This document shows positions 1 to 12,104 of a stretch of DNA of 64,000 bases, piece after piece. A program made the translations under genes and the position numbers. Below the pieces are notes generated by a model. The model did not search any database. It was not told the DNA's origin and saw nothing but the letters and a program-made list of their open reading frames with translations. The stretch's first letter is position 1. Each line of letters opens with the position of its first letter. Source of the stretch: Dugong dugon (lineage: Eukaryota; Chordata; Mammalia; Sirenia; Dugongidae). The stretch covers positions 141,702,736 through 141,766,735 of the forward strand of contig CM057463.1 in the NCBI GenBank assembly GCA_030035585.1, read 5' to 3'.

Positions 1-3000
1 GAATCCTGGAATGCTGGAAACCCTGAACGTCTTCCACTGCTTGAAAGGAGAAACGTCGTACACTTTATCAAAGTAGACAATGCACAGGAACTTTCTTAGA
101 CATGTAAAACAGAGCGGTTCTCAAACACAGAAAGTGAATCGTGCTCCCTTCATCCCCAGACTGAGAGCAACAAGCTGTTGCTTTCTCTCTCAGGCAGGGA
201 AGAAACTACATGCTCGTGTTAAGCATACAAGCTTTAGTCAGCAAAACTGAACCTCTTCTGCTGTCCTCTAGCTGAAGGCGGAGAATCTTCCTGTTCGGCT
301 TTGAAAGCCAGTACTACCCTCATTCCTGGAAGGCAAACTTCCCTTTGAATACCAGAGGATTCAAATACTTGTTAGGCCTGCACTCTCCAGCCTTCTCCCA
401 CTCAGAGAACATTGGAGAAAGCAGCTTGTGCTGGGCAGACTCTTTCTTGTAACAAAACTGAAAACGTAAGTAGATTCAGTTAAGCAGCTTGAAGGAGAAG
501 GCTGTCTTTTGCTTTCTCTTTCATATGGTGAATAGGGAACTTAAACTTACTGCTAACAAAGTTTTTACTCAAGAGAATAACGCTTTGCCTCCTTCGCCTT
601 CGAGAATGGGAGAAACGCGGTTTCTCTTCTCCTTTAGCGATACCATCTGTAAAGCCCTATTCTCAGCTTCGCAGCACAGAATGAATCCTGGAATGCTGGA
701 AAGCCTGTACGGCTTCAACTACTTGAAAGGGAGAAAAGTCATACGTTTATCCTGGTAGACAATGAACAGGCAACGTTCTTAGTTATGTAACACAGAGGGA
801 ATTTCCAACACAGAAAGTGAATTGTGCTCCGTTCCTCCCAAGACTGAGAACGACAAGCTCTCACTTTCTCTTTCAGGCAGGGAAGAAGCTACAGGCTCCT
901 GTAGAGCATACAAGCTTTAGTCAGCAAAACTGAACCTCTTCTGCTGTCCTCTAGCTGAAGGCAGACAATCTGCCTGTTTGGCTTTGAAAGCCAGTAATAC
1001 CTTCATTCCCTGGTATGCGAAATTCCCTTGGAAATCCAGGGGATTCAAATGCTTGCTAGGCCTGCACTCTCCAGCCTTCTCCCACTCAGAGAACATTGGA
1101 GAAAGCAGCTTGTGCTGGGCAGACACTTTCTAGTAACAAAACTGAAAACTTAAGTAGATTCAGTTAACCAGCTTGAAGGAGAAGGCTGTGTTTTGCTCTC
1201 TCTTTCATATGGTGAATAGGAAACTAAAACTTACTGCTAACAAATGTTTTACTCAGGCGAAGTACGGTTCTGCCTCCTTAGCCTTGCAGAATGGGAGAAA
1301 CGCCGTTTCTCTTCTCCTTTAGCGATACCGTCTGGAAAGCGGTATTCTCAGCAGCGCAGCACAGAATGCCTCCCGGAATGCTGGAAACCCTGAACGTCTT
1401 CAACTGCTTGAAAGGGAGAAACGTCGTACACTTTATCAAAGTACACAATGCACAGGAACTTTCTTAGACATGTAAAACAGAGGGATTCTCAAGCACAGAA
1501 AGTGAATCGTGCTCCTCTCATCCACAGACTGAGAGCAACAAGCTCTTGCTTTCTCTTTCAGGCAGGGAAGAAGCTACAGGCTCGTGTTATGCACACAAGC
1601 TTTAGTCAGCAAATCTGAACCTCTTCTATTGTCCTCTAGCTGAAGGCACACAATCTACTTGTCTGGCTTTGAAAGCCAAGAGTACCTTCATTCCCTGGTA
1701 TGCAAACTTCCCTTAGAAACCCAGGGGATACAAATACTTGCTGGGCCTGCACCGTCCAGCCTTCTCCAACTCAGAGAACATTGGAGAAAGCAGCTTTGCT
1801 GGGCGGACTCTTTCCTCGAACAAAACTGAAAACTTAAGTAGATTCAGTTAAGCAGCTTGAAGGAGAACGCTGTATTTTGCTTTCTCTTTCATATGGTGAA
1901 TAGGGAACTTAAACTTACTGCCAACAAAGTTTTTACTCAAGAGAATAACGCTTTGCCTCCTTCACCTTCGAGAATTGGAGAAACGCGGTTTCTCTTCTCC
2001 TTTAGCGATACCGTCTATAAAGCCCTATTCTCAGCTTCGCAGCACAGAATGAATCCTGGAATGCTGGAAACCCTGAACGTCTTCCACTGCTTGAAAGGAG
2101 AAACGTCGTACACTTTATCAAAGTAGACAATGCACAGGAACTTTCTTAGACATGTAAAACAGAGCGGTTCTCAAACACAGAAAGTGAATCGTGCTCCCTT
2201 CATCCCCAGACTGAGAGCAACAAGCTGTTGCTTTCTCTCTCAGGCAGGGAAGAAACTACATGCTCGTGTTAAGCATACAAGCTTTAGTCAGCAAAACTGA
2301 ACCTCTTCTGCTGTCCTCTAGCTGAAGGCGGAGAATCTTCCTGTTCGGCTTTGAAAGCCAGTACTACCCTCATTCCTGGAAGGCAAACTTCCCTTTGAAT
2401 ACCAGAGGATTCAAATACTTGTTAGGCCTGCACTCTCCAGCCTTCTCCCACTCAGAGAACATTGGAGAAAGCAGCTTGTGCTGGGCAGACTCTTTCTTGT
2501 AACAAAACTGAAAACGTAAGTAGATTCAGTTAAGCAGCTTGAAGGAGAAGGCTGTCTTTTGCTTTCTCTTTCATATGGTGAATAGGGAACTTAAACTTAC
2601 TGCTAACAAAGTTTTTACTCAAGAGAATAACGCTTTGCCTCCTTCGCCTTCGAGAATGGGAGAAACGCGGTTTCTCTTCTCCTTTAGCGATACCATCTGT
2701 AAAGCCCTATTCTCAGCTTCGCAGCACAGAATGAATCCTGGAATGCTGGAAAGCCTGTACGGCTTCAACTACTTGAAAGGGAGAAAAGTCATACGTTTAT
2801 CCTGGTAGACAATGAACAGGCAACGTTCTTAGTTATGTAACACAGAGGGAATATCCAACACAGAAAGTGAATTGTGCTCCGTTCCTCCCAAGACTGAGAA
2901 CGACAAGCTCTCACTTTCTCTTTCAGGCAGGGAAGAAGCTACAGGCTCCTGTAGAGCATACAAGCTTTAGTCAGCAAAACTGAACCTCTTCTGCTGTCCT

Positions 3001-6000
3001 CTAGCTGAAGGCAGACAATCTGCCTGTTTGGCTTTGAAAGCCAGTAATACCTTCATTCCCTGGTATGCGAAATTCCCTTGGAAATCCAGGGGATTCAAAT
3101 GCTTGCTAGGCCTGCACTCTCCAGCCTTCTCCCACTCAGAGAACATTGGAGAAAGCAGCTTGTGCTGGGCAGACACTTTCTAGTAACAAAACTGAAAACT
3201 TAAGTAGATTCAGTTAACCAGCTTGAAGGAGAAGGCTGTGTTTTGCTCTCTCTTTCATATGGTGAATAGGAAACTAAAACTTACTGCTAACAAATGTTTT
3301 ACTCAGGCGAAGTACGGTTCTGCCTCCTTAGCCTTGCAGAATGGGAGAAACGCCGTTTCTCTTCTCCTTTAGCGATACCGTCTGGAAAGCGGTATTCTCA
3401 GCAGCGCAGCACAGAATGCCTCCCGGAATGCTGGAAACCCTGAACGTCTTCAACTGCTTGAAAGGGAGAAACGTCGTACACTTTATCAAAGTACACAATG
3501 CACAGGAACTTTCTTAGACATGTAAAACAGAGGGATTCTCAAGCACAGAAAGTGAATCGTGCTCCTCTCATCCACAGACTGAGAGCAACAAGCTCTTGCT
3601 TTCTCTTTCAGGCAGGGAAGAAGCTACAGGCTCGTGTTACGCACACAAGCTTTAGTCAGCAAATCTGAACCTCTTCTATTGTCCTCTAGCTGAAGGCACA
3701 CAATCTACTTGTCTGGCTTTGAAAGCCAAGAGTACCTTCATTCCCTGGTATGCAAACTTCCCTTAGAAACCCAGGGGATACAAATACTTGCTGGGCCTGC
3801 ACCGTCCAGCCTTCTCCAACTCAGAGAACATTGGAGAAAGCAGCTTTGCTGGGCGGACTCTTTCCTCGAACAAAACTGAAAACTTAAGTAGATTCAGTTA
3901 AGCAGCTTGAAGGAGAACGCTGTATTTTGCTTTCTCTTTCATATGGTGAATAGGGAACTTAAACTTACTGCCAACAAAGTTTTTACTCAAGAGAATAACG
4001 CTTTGCCTCCTTCACCTTCGAGAATTGGAGAAACGCGGTTTCTCTTCTCCTTTAGCGATACCGTCTATAAAGCCCTATTCTCAGCTTCGCAGCACAGAAT
4101 GAATCCTGGAATGCTGGAAACCCTGAACGTCTTCCACTGCTTGAAAGGAGAAACGTCGTACACTTTATCAAAGTAGACAATGCACAGGAACTTTCTTAGA
4201 CATGTAAAACAGAGCGGTTCTCAAACACAGAAAGTGAATCGTGCTCCCTTCATCCCCAGACTGAGAGCAACAAGCTGTTGCTTTCTCTCTCAGGCAGGGA
4301 AGAAACTACATGCTCGTGTTAAGCATACAAGCTTTAGTCAGCAAAACTGAACCTCTTCTGCTGTCCTCTAGCTGAAGGCGGAGAATCTTCCTGTTCGGCT
4401 TTGAAAGCCAGTACTACCCTCATTCCTGGAAGGCAAACTTCCCTTTGAATACCAGAGGATTCAAATACTTGTTAGGCCTGCACTCTCCAGCCTTCTCCCA
4501 CTCAGAGAACATTGGAGAAAGCAGCTTGTGCTGGGCAGACTCTTTCTTGTAACAAAACTGAAAACGTAAGTAGATTCAGTTAAGCAGCTTGAAGGAGAAG
4601 GCTGTCTTTTGCTTTCTCTTTCATATGGTGAATAGGGAACTTAAACTTACTGCTAACAAAGTTTTTACTCAAGAGAATAACGCTTTGCCTCCTTCGCCTT
4701 CGAGAATGGGAGAAACGCGGTTTCTCTTCTCCTTTAGCGATACCATCTGTAAAGCCCTATTCTCAGCTTCGCAGCACAGAATGAATCCTGGAATGCTGGA
4801 AAGCCTGTACGGCTTCAACTACTTGAAAGGGAGAAAAGTCATACGCTTTATCCAGGTAGACAATGCACAGGCAACTTTCTTAGGCATGTAACACAGAGGG
4901 ACTTTCCAACACAGAAAGTGAATCGTGCTCCGTTCCTCCCCAGACTGAGAGCAACAAGCTCTTGCTTTCTCTTTCAGGCAGGGAAGAAGCTACATGCTCG
5001 TGTTAGGCACACAAGCTTTAGTCAGCAAATCTGAACCTCTTCTATTGTCCTCTAGCTGTCTACCTGTCTGGCTTTGAAAGCCAACAGTACCTTCATTCCC
5101 TGGTACGCAAACTTCCCTTAGAAACCCAGAGGTTACAAATACTTGCTGGGCCTGCACTCTCCAGCCTTCTCCCACTCAGAGAACATTGGCGAAAGCAGCT
5201 TTGCTGGGCGGACTCTTTCCTCTAAGAAAACTGAAAACTTAAGTAGATTCAGTTAAGCAGCTTGAAGGAGAACCTTGTATTTTCCTATCTCTTTCATGTG
5301 GTGAATGGGGAACTTAGAATTGCTGCTAACAAAGTTTCTACTCAGCACAACTACGGTTTTGCCTTCCTCGCGTTCCAGAATGGGAGAAACGCGGTTTCCT
5401 TCTCCTTTTGCGGTACCGTCTGTAAAGCCCTAATCTCAGCTTCGCAGCGCATAATGCCTCCCGGATTGATGGAAAGTCTGAACGGCTTCAACTACTTGAA
5501 AGGGAGAAATGTCATACGCTTTATTCAGGTAGACAATGCACAGGCAACTTTCTTAGGCATGTAACCCAGAGGGACTTTCCAACACAGAAAGTGGATCGTG
5601 CTCCGTTCCTCCCCAGACTGAGAGCAACAAGCTCTTGCTTTCTCTTTCAGGCAGGGAAGAAGCTACCGGCTCCTGTAAAGCATACAAGCTTTAGTCAGCA
5701 AAACTGAACCTCTTCTGCTGTCCTCTAGCTGAAGGCAGACAATCTGCCTGTTTGGCTTTGAAAGCCAGTAATACCTTCATTCCCTGGTATGCGAAATTCC
5801 CTTGGAATTCCAGGGGATTCAAATACTTGCTAGGCCTGCACTCTCCAGCCTTCTCCCACTCAGGGAACATTGGAGAAAGCAGCTTGTGATGGGCAGACTC
5901 TTTCTTGTAACAAAACTGAAAACTTAAGTAGATTCAGTTAAGCAGCTTGAAGGAGAAGGCTGTCTTTTGCTTTCTCTTTCATATAGTGAGTAGGAAACTA

Positions 6001-6634
6001 AAACTCACTGCTAACAAATGTTTTACTCAGGAGAAGTACGGTTTTGCCTCGTTAGCCTTCCAGAAAGGGAGAAACGCGGTTTCTCTTCTCCTTTAGCGAT
6101 ACCGTGTGTAAAGCCCTATTCTCAGCTTCGCAGCACAGAATGCCTCGAGGAATGCATGCTGGAAAGTCTGAACGGCTTCAACTACTTGAAAGGGAGAAAA
6201 GTCATACGCTTTATCCAGGTAGACAATGCACAGGCAACTTTCTTAGGCATGTAACCCAGAGGGACTTTCCAACACAGAAAGTGAATCGTGCTCCATTCCT
6301 CCCCAGACTGAGAGCAACAAGCTCTTGCATTCTCTTTCAGGCAGGGAAGAAGCTACAGGCTCCTGTAGAGCATACAAGCTTTAGTCAGCAAAACTGAACC
6401 TCTTCTGTTGTCCTCTAGCTGAAGTCAGACAATCTGCCTGTTTGGCTTTGAAAGCCAGTAATACCTTCATTCCCTGGTATGCGAAATTCCCTTGGAAATC
6501 CAGGAGATTCAAATACTTGCTAGGCCTGCACTCTCCAGCCTTCTCCCACTCAGAGAACGTTGGAGAAGGCAGCTTGTGCTGGGCGGACTCTTTCTTGTAA
6601 CAAAACTGAAAACTTAAGTAGATTCAGTTAAGCA
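1..6634 (+). repeat. HOR block 1: (C)-A-B-C-A-B-C-A'-D-E
   Basis: The block starts inside a C monomer; base 1 equals base 2051. Two and a half trimers follow, then A' (4587), D (5260) and E (5945). A' is a mosaic: its 5' half is A-type. From about 4844 it switches to the CTTTATCCAGGTAG type found in monomer F, and further on it resembles B'. It also lacks about 11 bp near 5058 (GCTG directly followed by TCTACC), making it 673 bp. D resembles F in its 5' half. E is B-like in its 5' half and identical in diagnostic bases to G in its 3' half (GAAGTCAGAC, GAGAACGTTGGAGAAGG). E also carries a short insertion near 6151 and is 690 bp long. The block reads as a recombined, shortened version of the 11-monomer unit. 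Confidence 0.85.
487..2536 (+). repeat. Reference HOR trimer A-B-C, 2050 bp
   Basis: Three distinguishable monomers form the basic higher-order unit: A (487-1170, 684 bp), B (1171-1854, 684 bp) and C (1855-2536, 682 bp). A is marked by GAATGAATCCTGGAATG and a TATCCTGGTAGACAATGAAC variant. B is marked by TCAGTTAACCAGC, GCCGTTTCTC and GGTATTCTCAGCAGCGC. C is marked by GAGAATTGGAGAAAC and by AAAACGTAAGTAG at its 3' end, where most other monomers read AAAACTTAAGTAG. The trimer repeats with exact 2050-bp spacing, for example A at 487 and 2537 and C at 1855 and 3905. Copies differ by only a few substitutions, such as GTTATGC versus GTTACGC in B near 1599 and 3649. Confidence 0.95.
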
Positions 6635-9600
6635 GCTTGAAGGAGAACGCTGTCTTTTGCTTTCTCTTTCATATGGTGAATAGGGAACTTAAACTTACTG
6701 CCAACAAAGTTTTTACTCAAGAGAATAACGCTTTGCCTCCTTCACCTTCGAGAATTGGAGAAACGCGGTTTCTCTTCTCCTTTAGCGATACCGTCTATAA
6801 AGCCCTATTCTCAGCTTCGCAGCACAGAATGAATCCTGGAATGCTGGAAACCCTGAACGTCTTCCACTGCTTGAAAGGAGAAACGTCGTACACTTTATCA
6901 AAGTAGACAATGCACAGGAACTTTCTTAGACATGTAAAACAGAGCGGTTCTCAAACACAGAAAGTGAATCGTGCTCCCTTCATCCCCAGACTGAGAGCAA
7001 CAAGCTGTTGCTTTCTCTCTCAGGCAGGGAAGAAACTACATGCTCGTGTTAAGCATACAAGCTTTAGTCAGCAAAACTGAACCTCTTCTGCTGTCCTCTA
7101 GCTGAAGGCGGAGAATCTTCCTGTTCGGCTTTGAAAGCCAGTACTACCCTCATTCCTGGAAGGCAAACTTCCCTTTGAATACCAGAGGATTCAAATACTT
7201 GTTAGGCCTGCACTCTCCAGCCTTCTCCCACTCAGAGAACATTGGAGAAAGCAGCTTGTGCTGGGCAGACTCTTTCTTGTAACAAAACTGAAAACGTAAG
7301 TAGATTCAGTTAAGCAGCTTGAAGGAGAAGGCTGTCTTTTGCTTTCTCTTTCATATGGTGAATAGGGAACTTAAACTTACTGCTAACAAAGTTTTTACTC
7401 AAGAGAATAACGCTTTGCCTCCTTCGCCTTCGAGAATGGGAGAAACGCGGTTTCTCTTCTCCTTTAGCGATACCATCTGTAAAGCCCTATTCTCAGCTTC
7501 GCAGCACAGAATGAATCCTGGAATGCTGGAAAGCCTGTACGGCTTCAACTACTTGAAAGGGAGAAAAGTCATACGTTTATCCTGGTAGACAATGAACAGG
7601 CAACGTTCTTAGTTATGTAACACAGAGGGAATATCCAACACAGAAAGTGAATTGTGCTCCGTTCCTCCCAAGACTGAGAACGACAAGCTCTCACTTTCTC
7701 TTTCAGGCAGGGAAGAAGCTACAGGCTCCTGTAGAGCATACAAGCTTTAGTCAGCAAAACTGAACCTCTTCTGCTGTCCTCTAGCTGAAGGCAGACAATC
7801 TGCCTGTTTGGCTTTGAAAGCCAGTAATACCTTCATTCCCTGGTATGCGAAATTCCCTTGGAAATCCAGGGGATTCAAATGCTTGCTAGGCCTGCACTCT
7901 CCAGCCTTCTCCCACTCAGAGAACATTGGAGAAAGCAGCTTGTGCTGGGCAGACACTTTCTAGTAACAAAACTGAAAACTTAAGTAGATTCAGTTAACCA
8001 GCTTGAAGGAGAAGGCTGTGTTTTGCTCTCTCTTTCATATGGTGAATAGGAAACTAAAACTTACTGCTAACAAATGTTTTACTCAGGCGAAGTACGGTTC
8101 TGCCTCCTTAGCCTTGCAGAATGGGAGAAACGCCGTTTCTCTTCTCCTTTAGCGATACCGTCTGGAAAGCGGTATTCTCAGCAGCGCAGCACAGAATGCC
8201 TCCCGGAATGCTGGAAACCCTGAACGTCTTCAACTGCTTGAAAGGGAGAAACGTCGTACACTTTATCAAAGTACACAATGCACAGGAACTTTCTTAGACA
8301 TGTAAAACAGAGGGATTCTCAAGCACAGAAAGTGAATCGTGCTCCTCTCATCCACAGACTGAGAGCAACAAGCTCTTGCTTTCTCTTTCAGGCAGGGAAG
8401 AAGCTACAGGCTCGTGTTACGCACACAAGCTTTAGTCAGCAAATCTGAACCTCTTCTATTGTCCTCTAGCTGAAGGCACACAATCTACTTGTCTGGCTTT
8501 GAAAGCCAAGAGTACCTTCATTCCCTGGTATGCAAACTTCCCTTAGAAACCCAGGGGATACAAATACTTGCTGGGCCTGCACCGTCCAGCCTTCTCCAAC
8601 TCAGAGAACATTGGAGAAAGCAGCTTTGCTGGGCGGACTCTTTCCTCGAACAAAACTGAAAACTTAAGTAGATTCAGTTAAGCAGCTTGAAGGAGAACGC
8701 TGTATTTTGCTTTCTCTTTCATATGGTGAATAGGGAACTTAAACTTACTGCCAACAAAGTTTTTACTCAAGAGAATAACGCTTTGCCTCCTTCACCTTCG
8801 AGAATTGGAGAAACGCGGTTTCTCTTCTCCTTTAGCGATACCGTCTATAAAGCCCTATTCTCAGCTTCGCAGCACAGAATGAATCCTGGAATGCTGGAAA
8901 CCCTGAACGTCTTCCACTGCTTGAAAGGAGAAACGTCGTACACTTTATCAAAGTAGACAATGCACAGGAACTTTCTTAGACATGTAAAACAGAGCGGTTC
9001 TCAAACACAGAAAGTGAATCGTGCTCCCTTCATCCCCAGACTGAGAGCAACAAGCTGTTGCTTTCTCTCTCAGGCAGGGAAGAAACTACATGCTCGTGTT
9101 AAGCATACAAGCTTTAGTCAGCAAAACTGAACCTCTTCTGCTGTCCTCTAGCTGAAGGCGGAGAATCTTCCTGTTCGGCTTTGAAAGCCAGTACTACCCT
9201 CATTCCTGGAAGGCAAACTTCCCTTTGAATACCAGAGGATTCAAATACTTGTTAGGCCTGCACTCTCCAGCCTTCTCCCACTCAGAGAACATTGGAGAAA
9301 GCAGCTTGTGCTGGGCAGACTCTTTCTTGTAACAAAACTGAAAACGTAAGTAGATTCAGTTAAGCAGCTTGAAGGAGAAGGCTGTCTTTTGCTTTCTCTT
9401 TCATATGGTGAATAGGGAACTTAAACTTACTGCTAACAAAGTTTTTACTCAAGAGAATAACGCTTTGCCTCCTTCGCCTTCGAGAATGGGAGAAACGCGG
9501 TTTCTCTTCTCCTTTAGCGATACCATCTGTAAAGCCCTATTCTCAGCTTCGCAGCACAGAATGAATCCTGGAATGCTGGAAAGCCTGTACGGCTTCAACT

Positions 9601-12104
9601 ACTTGAAAGGGAGAAAAGTCATACGTTTATCCTGGTAGACAATGAACAGGCAACGTTCTTAGTTATGTAACACAGAGGGAATATCCAACACAGAAAGTGA
9701 ATTGTGCTCCGTTCCTCCCAAGACTGAGAACGACAAGCTCTCACTTTCTCTTTCAGGCAGGGAAGAAGCTACAGGCTCCTGTAGAGCATACAAGCTTTAG
9801 TCAGCAAAACTGAACCTCTTCTGCTGTCCTCTAGCTGAAGGCAGACAATCTGCCTGTTTGGCTTTGAAAGCCAGTAATACCTTCATTCCCTGGTATGCGA
9901 AATTCCCTTGGAAATCCAGGGGATTCAAATGCTTGCTAGGCCTGCACTCTCCAGCCTTCTCCCACTCAGAGAACATTGGAGAAAGCAGCTTGTGCTGGGC
10001 AGACACTTTCTAGTAACAAAACTGAAAACTTAAGTAGATTCAGTTAACCAGCTTGAAGGAGAAGGCTGTGTTTTGCTCTCTCTTTCATATGGTGAATAGG
10101 AAACTAAAACTTACTGCTAACAAATGTTTTACTCAGGAGAAGTACGGTTCTGCCTCCTTAGCCTTGCAGAATGGGAGAAACGCCGTTTCTCTTCTCCTTT
10201 AGCGATACCGTCTGGAAAGCGGTATTCTCAGCAGCGCAGCACAGAATGCCTCCCGGAATGCTGGAAACCCTGAACGTCTTCAACTGCTTGAAAGGGAGAA
10301 ACGTCGTACACTTTATCAAAGTACACAATGCACAGGAACTTTCTTAGACATGTAAAACAGAGGGATTGTCAAGCACAGAAAGTGAGTCGTGCTCCTCTCA
10401 TCCACAGACTGAGAGCAACAAGCTCTTGCTTTCTCTTTCAGGCAGGGAAGAAGCTACATGCTCGTGTTACGCACACAAGCTTTAGTCAGCAAATCTGAAC
10501 CTCTTCTATTGTCCTCTAGCTGAAGGCACACAATCTACTTGTCTGGCTTTGAAAGCCAACAGTACCTTCATTCCCTGGTATGCAAACTTCCCTTAGAAAC
10601 CCAGGGGATACAAATACTTGCTGGGCCTGCACCGTCCAGCCTTCTCCAACTCAGAGAACATTGGAGAAAGCAGCTTTGCTGGGCGGACTCTTTCCTCGAA
10701 CAAAACTGAAAACTTAAGTAGATTCAGTTAAGCAGCTTGAAGGAGAACACTGTATTTTCCTATGTCTTTCATGTGGTGAATGGGGAACTTAGAATTGCTG
10801 CTAACAAATTTCTACTCAGCACAACTACGGTTTTGCCTCCTTCGCGTTCCAGAATGGGATAAACGCGGTTTCTCTTCTCTTTTAGCGATACCGTCTGTAA
10901 AGCCCTATTCTCATCTTCGCAGCACAGGATGCCTCCAGGAATGCTGGAAAGTCTGAACGGCTTCAACTACTTGAAAGGGAGAAAAGTCATACGCTTTATC
11001 CAGGTAGACAATGCACAGGCAACTTTCTTAGGCATGTAACACAGAGGGACTTTCCAACACAGAAAGTGAATCGTGCTCCGTTCCTCCCCAGACTGAGAGC
11101 AACAAGCTCTTGCTTTCTCTTTCAGGCAGGGAAGAATCTACATGCTCGTGTTAAGCACACAAGCTTTAGTCAGCAACACTGAACCTCTTCTGCTGTCCTC
11201 TAGCTGAAGGCAGACAATCTACGTGTTTGGCTTTGAAAGCCAGTAATATCTTCATTCCCTGGTATACAAAATTCCTATGGAAATCCAGGGGATTCAAATA
11301 CTTGCTAGGCCTGCACTCTCCAGCCATCTCCCACTCAGAGAACATTGGAGAAAGCAGCTTGTGCTGGGCAGATTCTTTCTTGTAACAAAACTGAAAACTT
11401 AAGTAGATTCAGTTAAGCAGCTTGAAGGAGAACGCTGTCTTTTGCTTTCTCTTTCATATGGTGAATAGGGAACTTAAACTTACTGCTAACAAAGTTTTTA
11501 CTCAAGAGAATAATGCTTTGCCTCCTTCGCCTTCGAGAATGGGAGAAACGCGGTTTCTCTTCTCCTTTAGCGATACCGTCTGTAAAGCCCTATTCTCAGC
11601 TTCGCAGCACAGAATGCCTCCCGCATTGCTGGAAAGTCTGAACGGCTTCAACTACTTGAAAGGGAGAAAAGTCATACGCTTTATTCAGGTAGACAATGCA
11701 CAGGCAACTTTCTTAGGCATGTAACACAGAGGGACTTTCAAACACAGAAAGTGAATCGTGCTCCGTTCCTCCCCAGACTGAGAGCAACAAGCTCTTGCTT
11801 TCTCTTTCAGGCAGGGAAGAAGCTACAGGCTCCTGTAGAGCATACAAGCTTTAGTCAGCAAAACTGAACCTCTTCTGTTGTCCTCTAGCTGAAGTCAGAC
11901 AATCTGCCTGTTTGGCTTTGAAAGCCAGTAATACCTTCATTCCCTGGTATGCGAAATTCCCTTGGAAATCCAGGAGATTCAAATACTTGCTAGGCCTGCA
12001 CTCTCCAGCCTTCTCCCACTCAGAGAACGTTGGAGAAGGCAGCTTGTGCTGGGCGGACTCTTTCTTGTAACAAAACTGAAAACTTAAGTAGATTCAGTTA
12101 AGCA
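6635..12104 (+). repeat. HOR block 2: 8-monomer unit C'-A-B-C-A-B'-F-G, 5470 bp
   Basis: Monomers start at 6635 (C'), 7317 (A), 8001 (B), 8685 (C), 9367 (A), 10051 (B'), 10735 (F) and 11420 (G). C' differs from C by GCTGTCTTTTGC versus GCTGTATTTTGC. B' differs from B by ACTCAGGAGAAG versus ACTCAGGCGAAG, by GATTGTCAAGC versus GATTCTCAAGC and by AGTGAGTCG versus AGTGAATCG. F carries a TCCTATGTCTTTCATGTGG variant and TCTCATCTTCGCAGC. G carries GAATGCCTCCCGCATTG. The following C' at 12105 begins the next unit. Confidence 0.93.

Noticed and set aside
489..758. Recurrent 89-100 codon plus-strand frames, one per A, C or G monomer
   Set aside because: They recur because the satellite DNA recurs. They start at a non-ATG codon within GCTTGAAGG, are broken in B, F and most edge monomers, and resemble no protein family.
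917..1126. Recurrent 69-codon minus-strand frames in A monomers
   Set aside because: Same reason: carried by the repeat, absent or altered in other monomer types, no domain.
1371..1386. Possible CENP-B box in the satellite (reverse orientation, CCCGGAATGCTGGAA)
   Set aside because: Only 7 of the 9 essential CENP-B box positions match, and the central T and one arm base are wrong; not enough to call a box.
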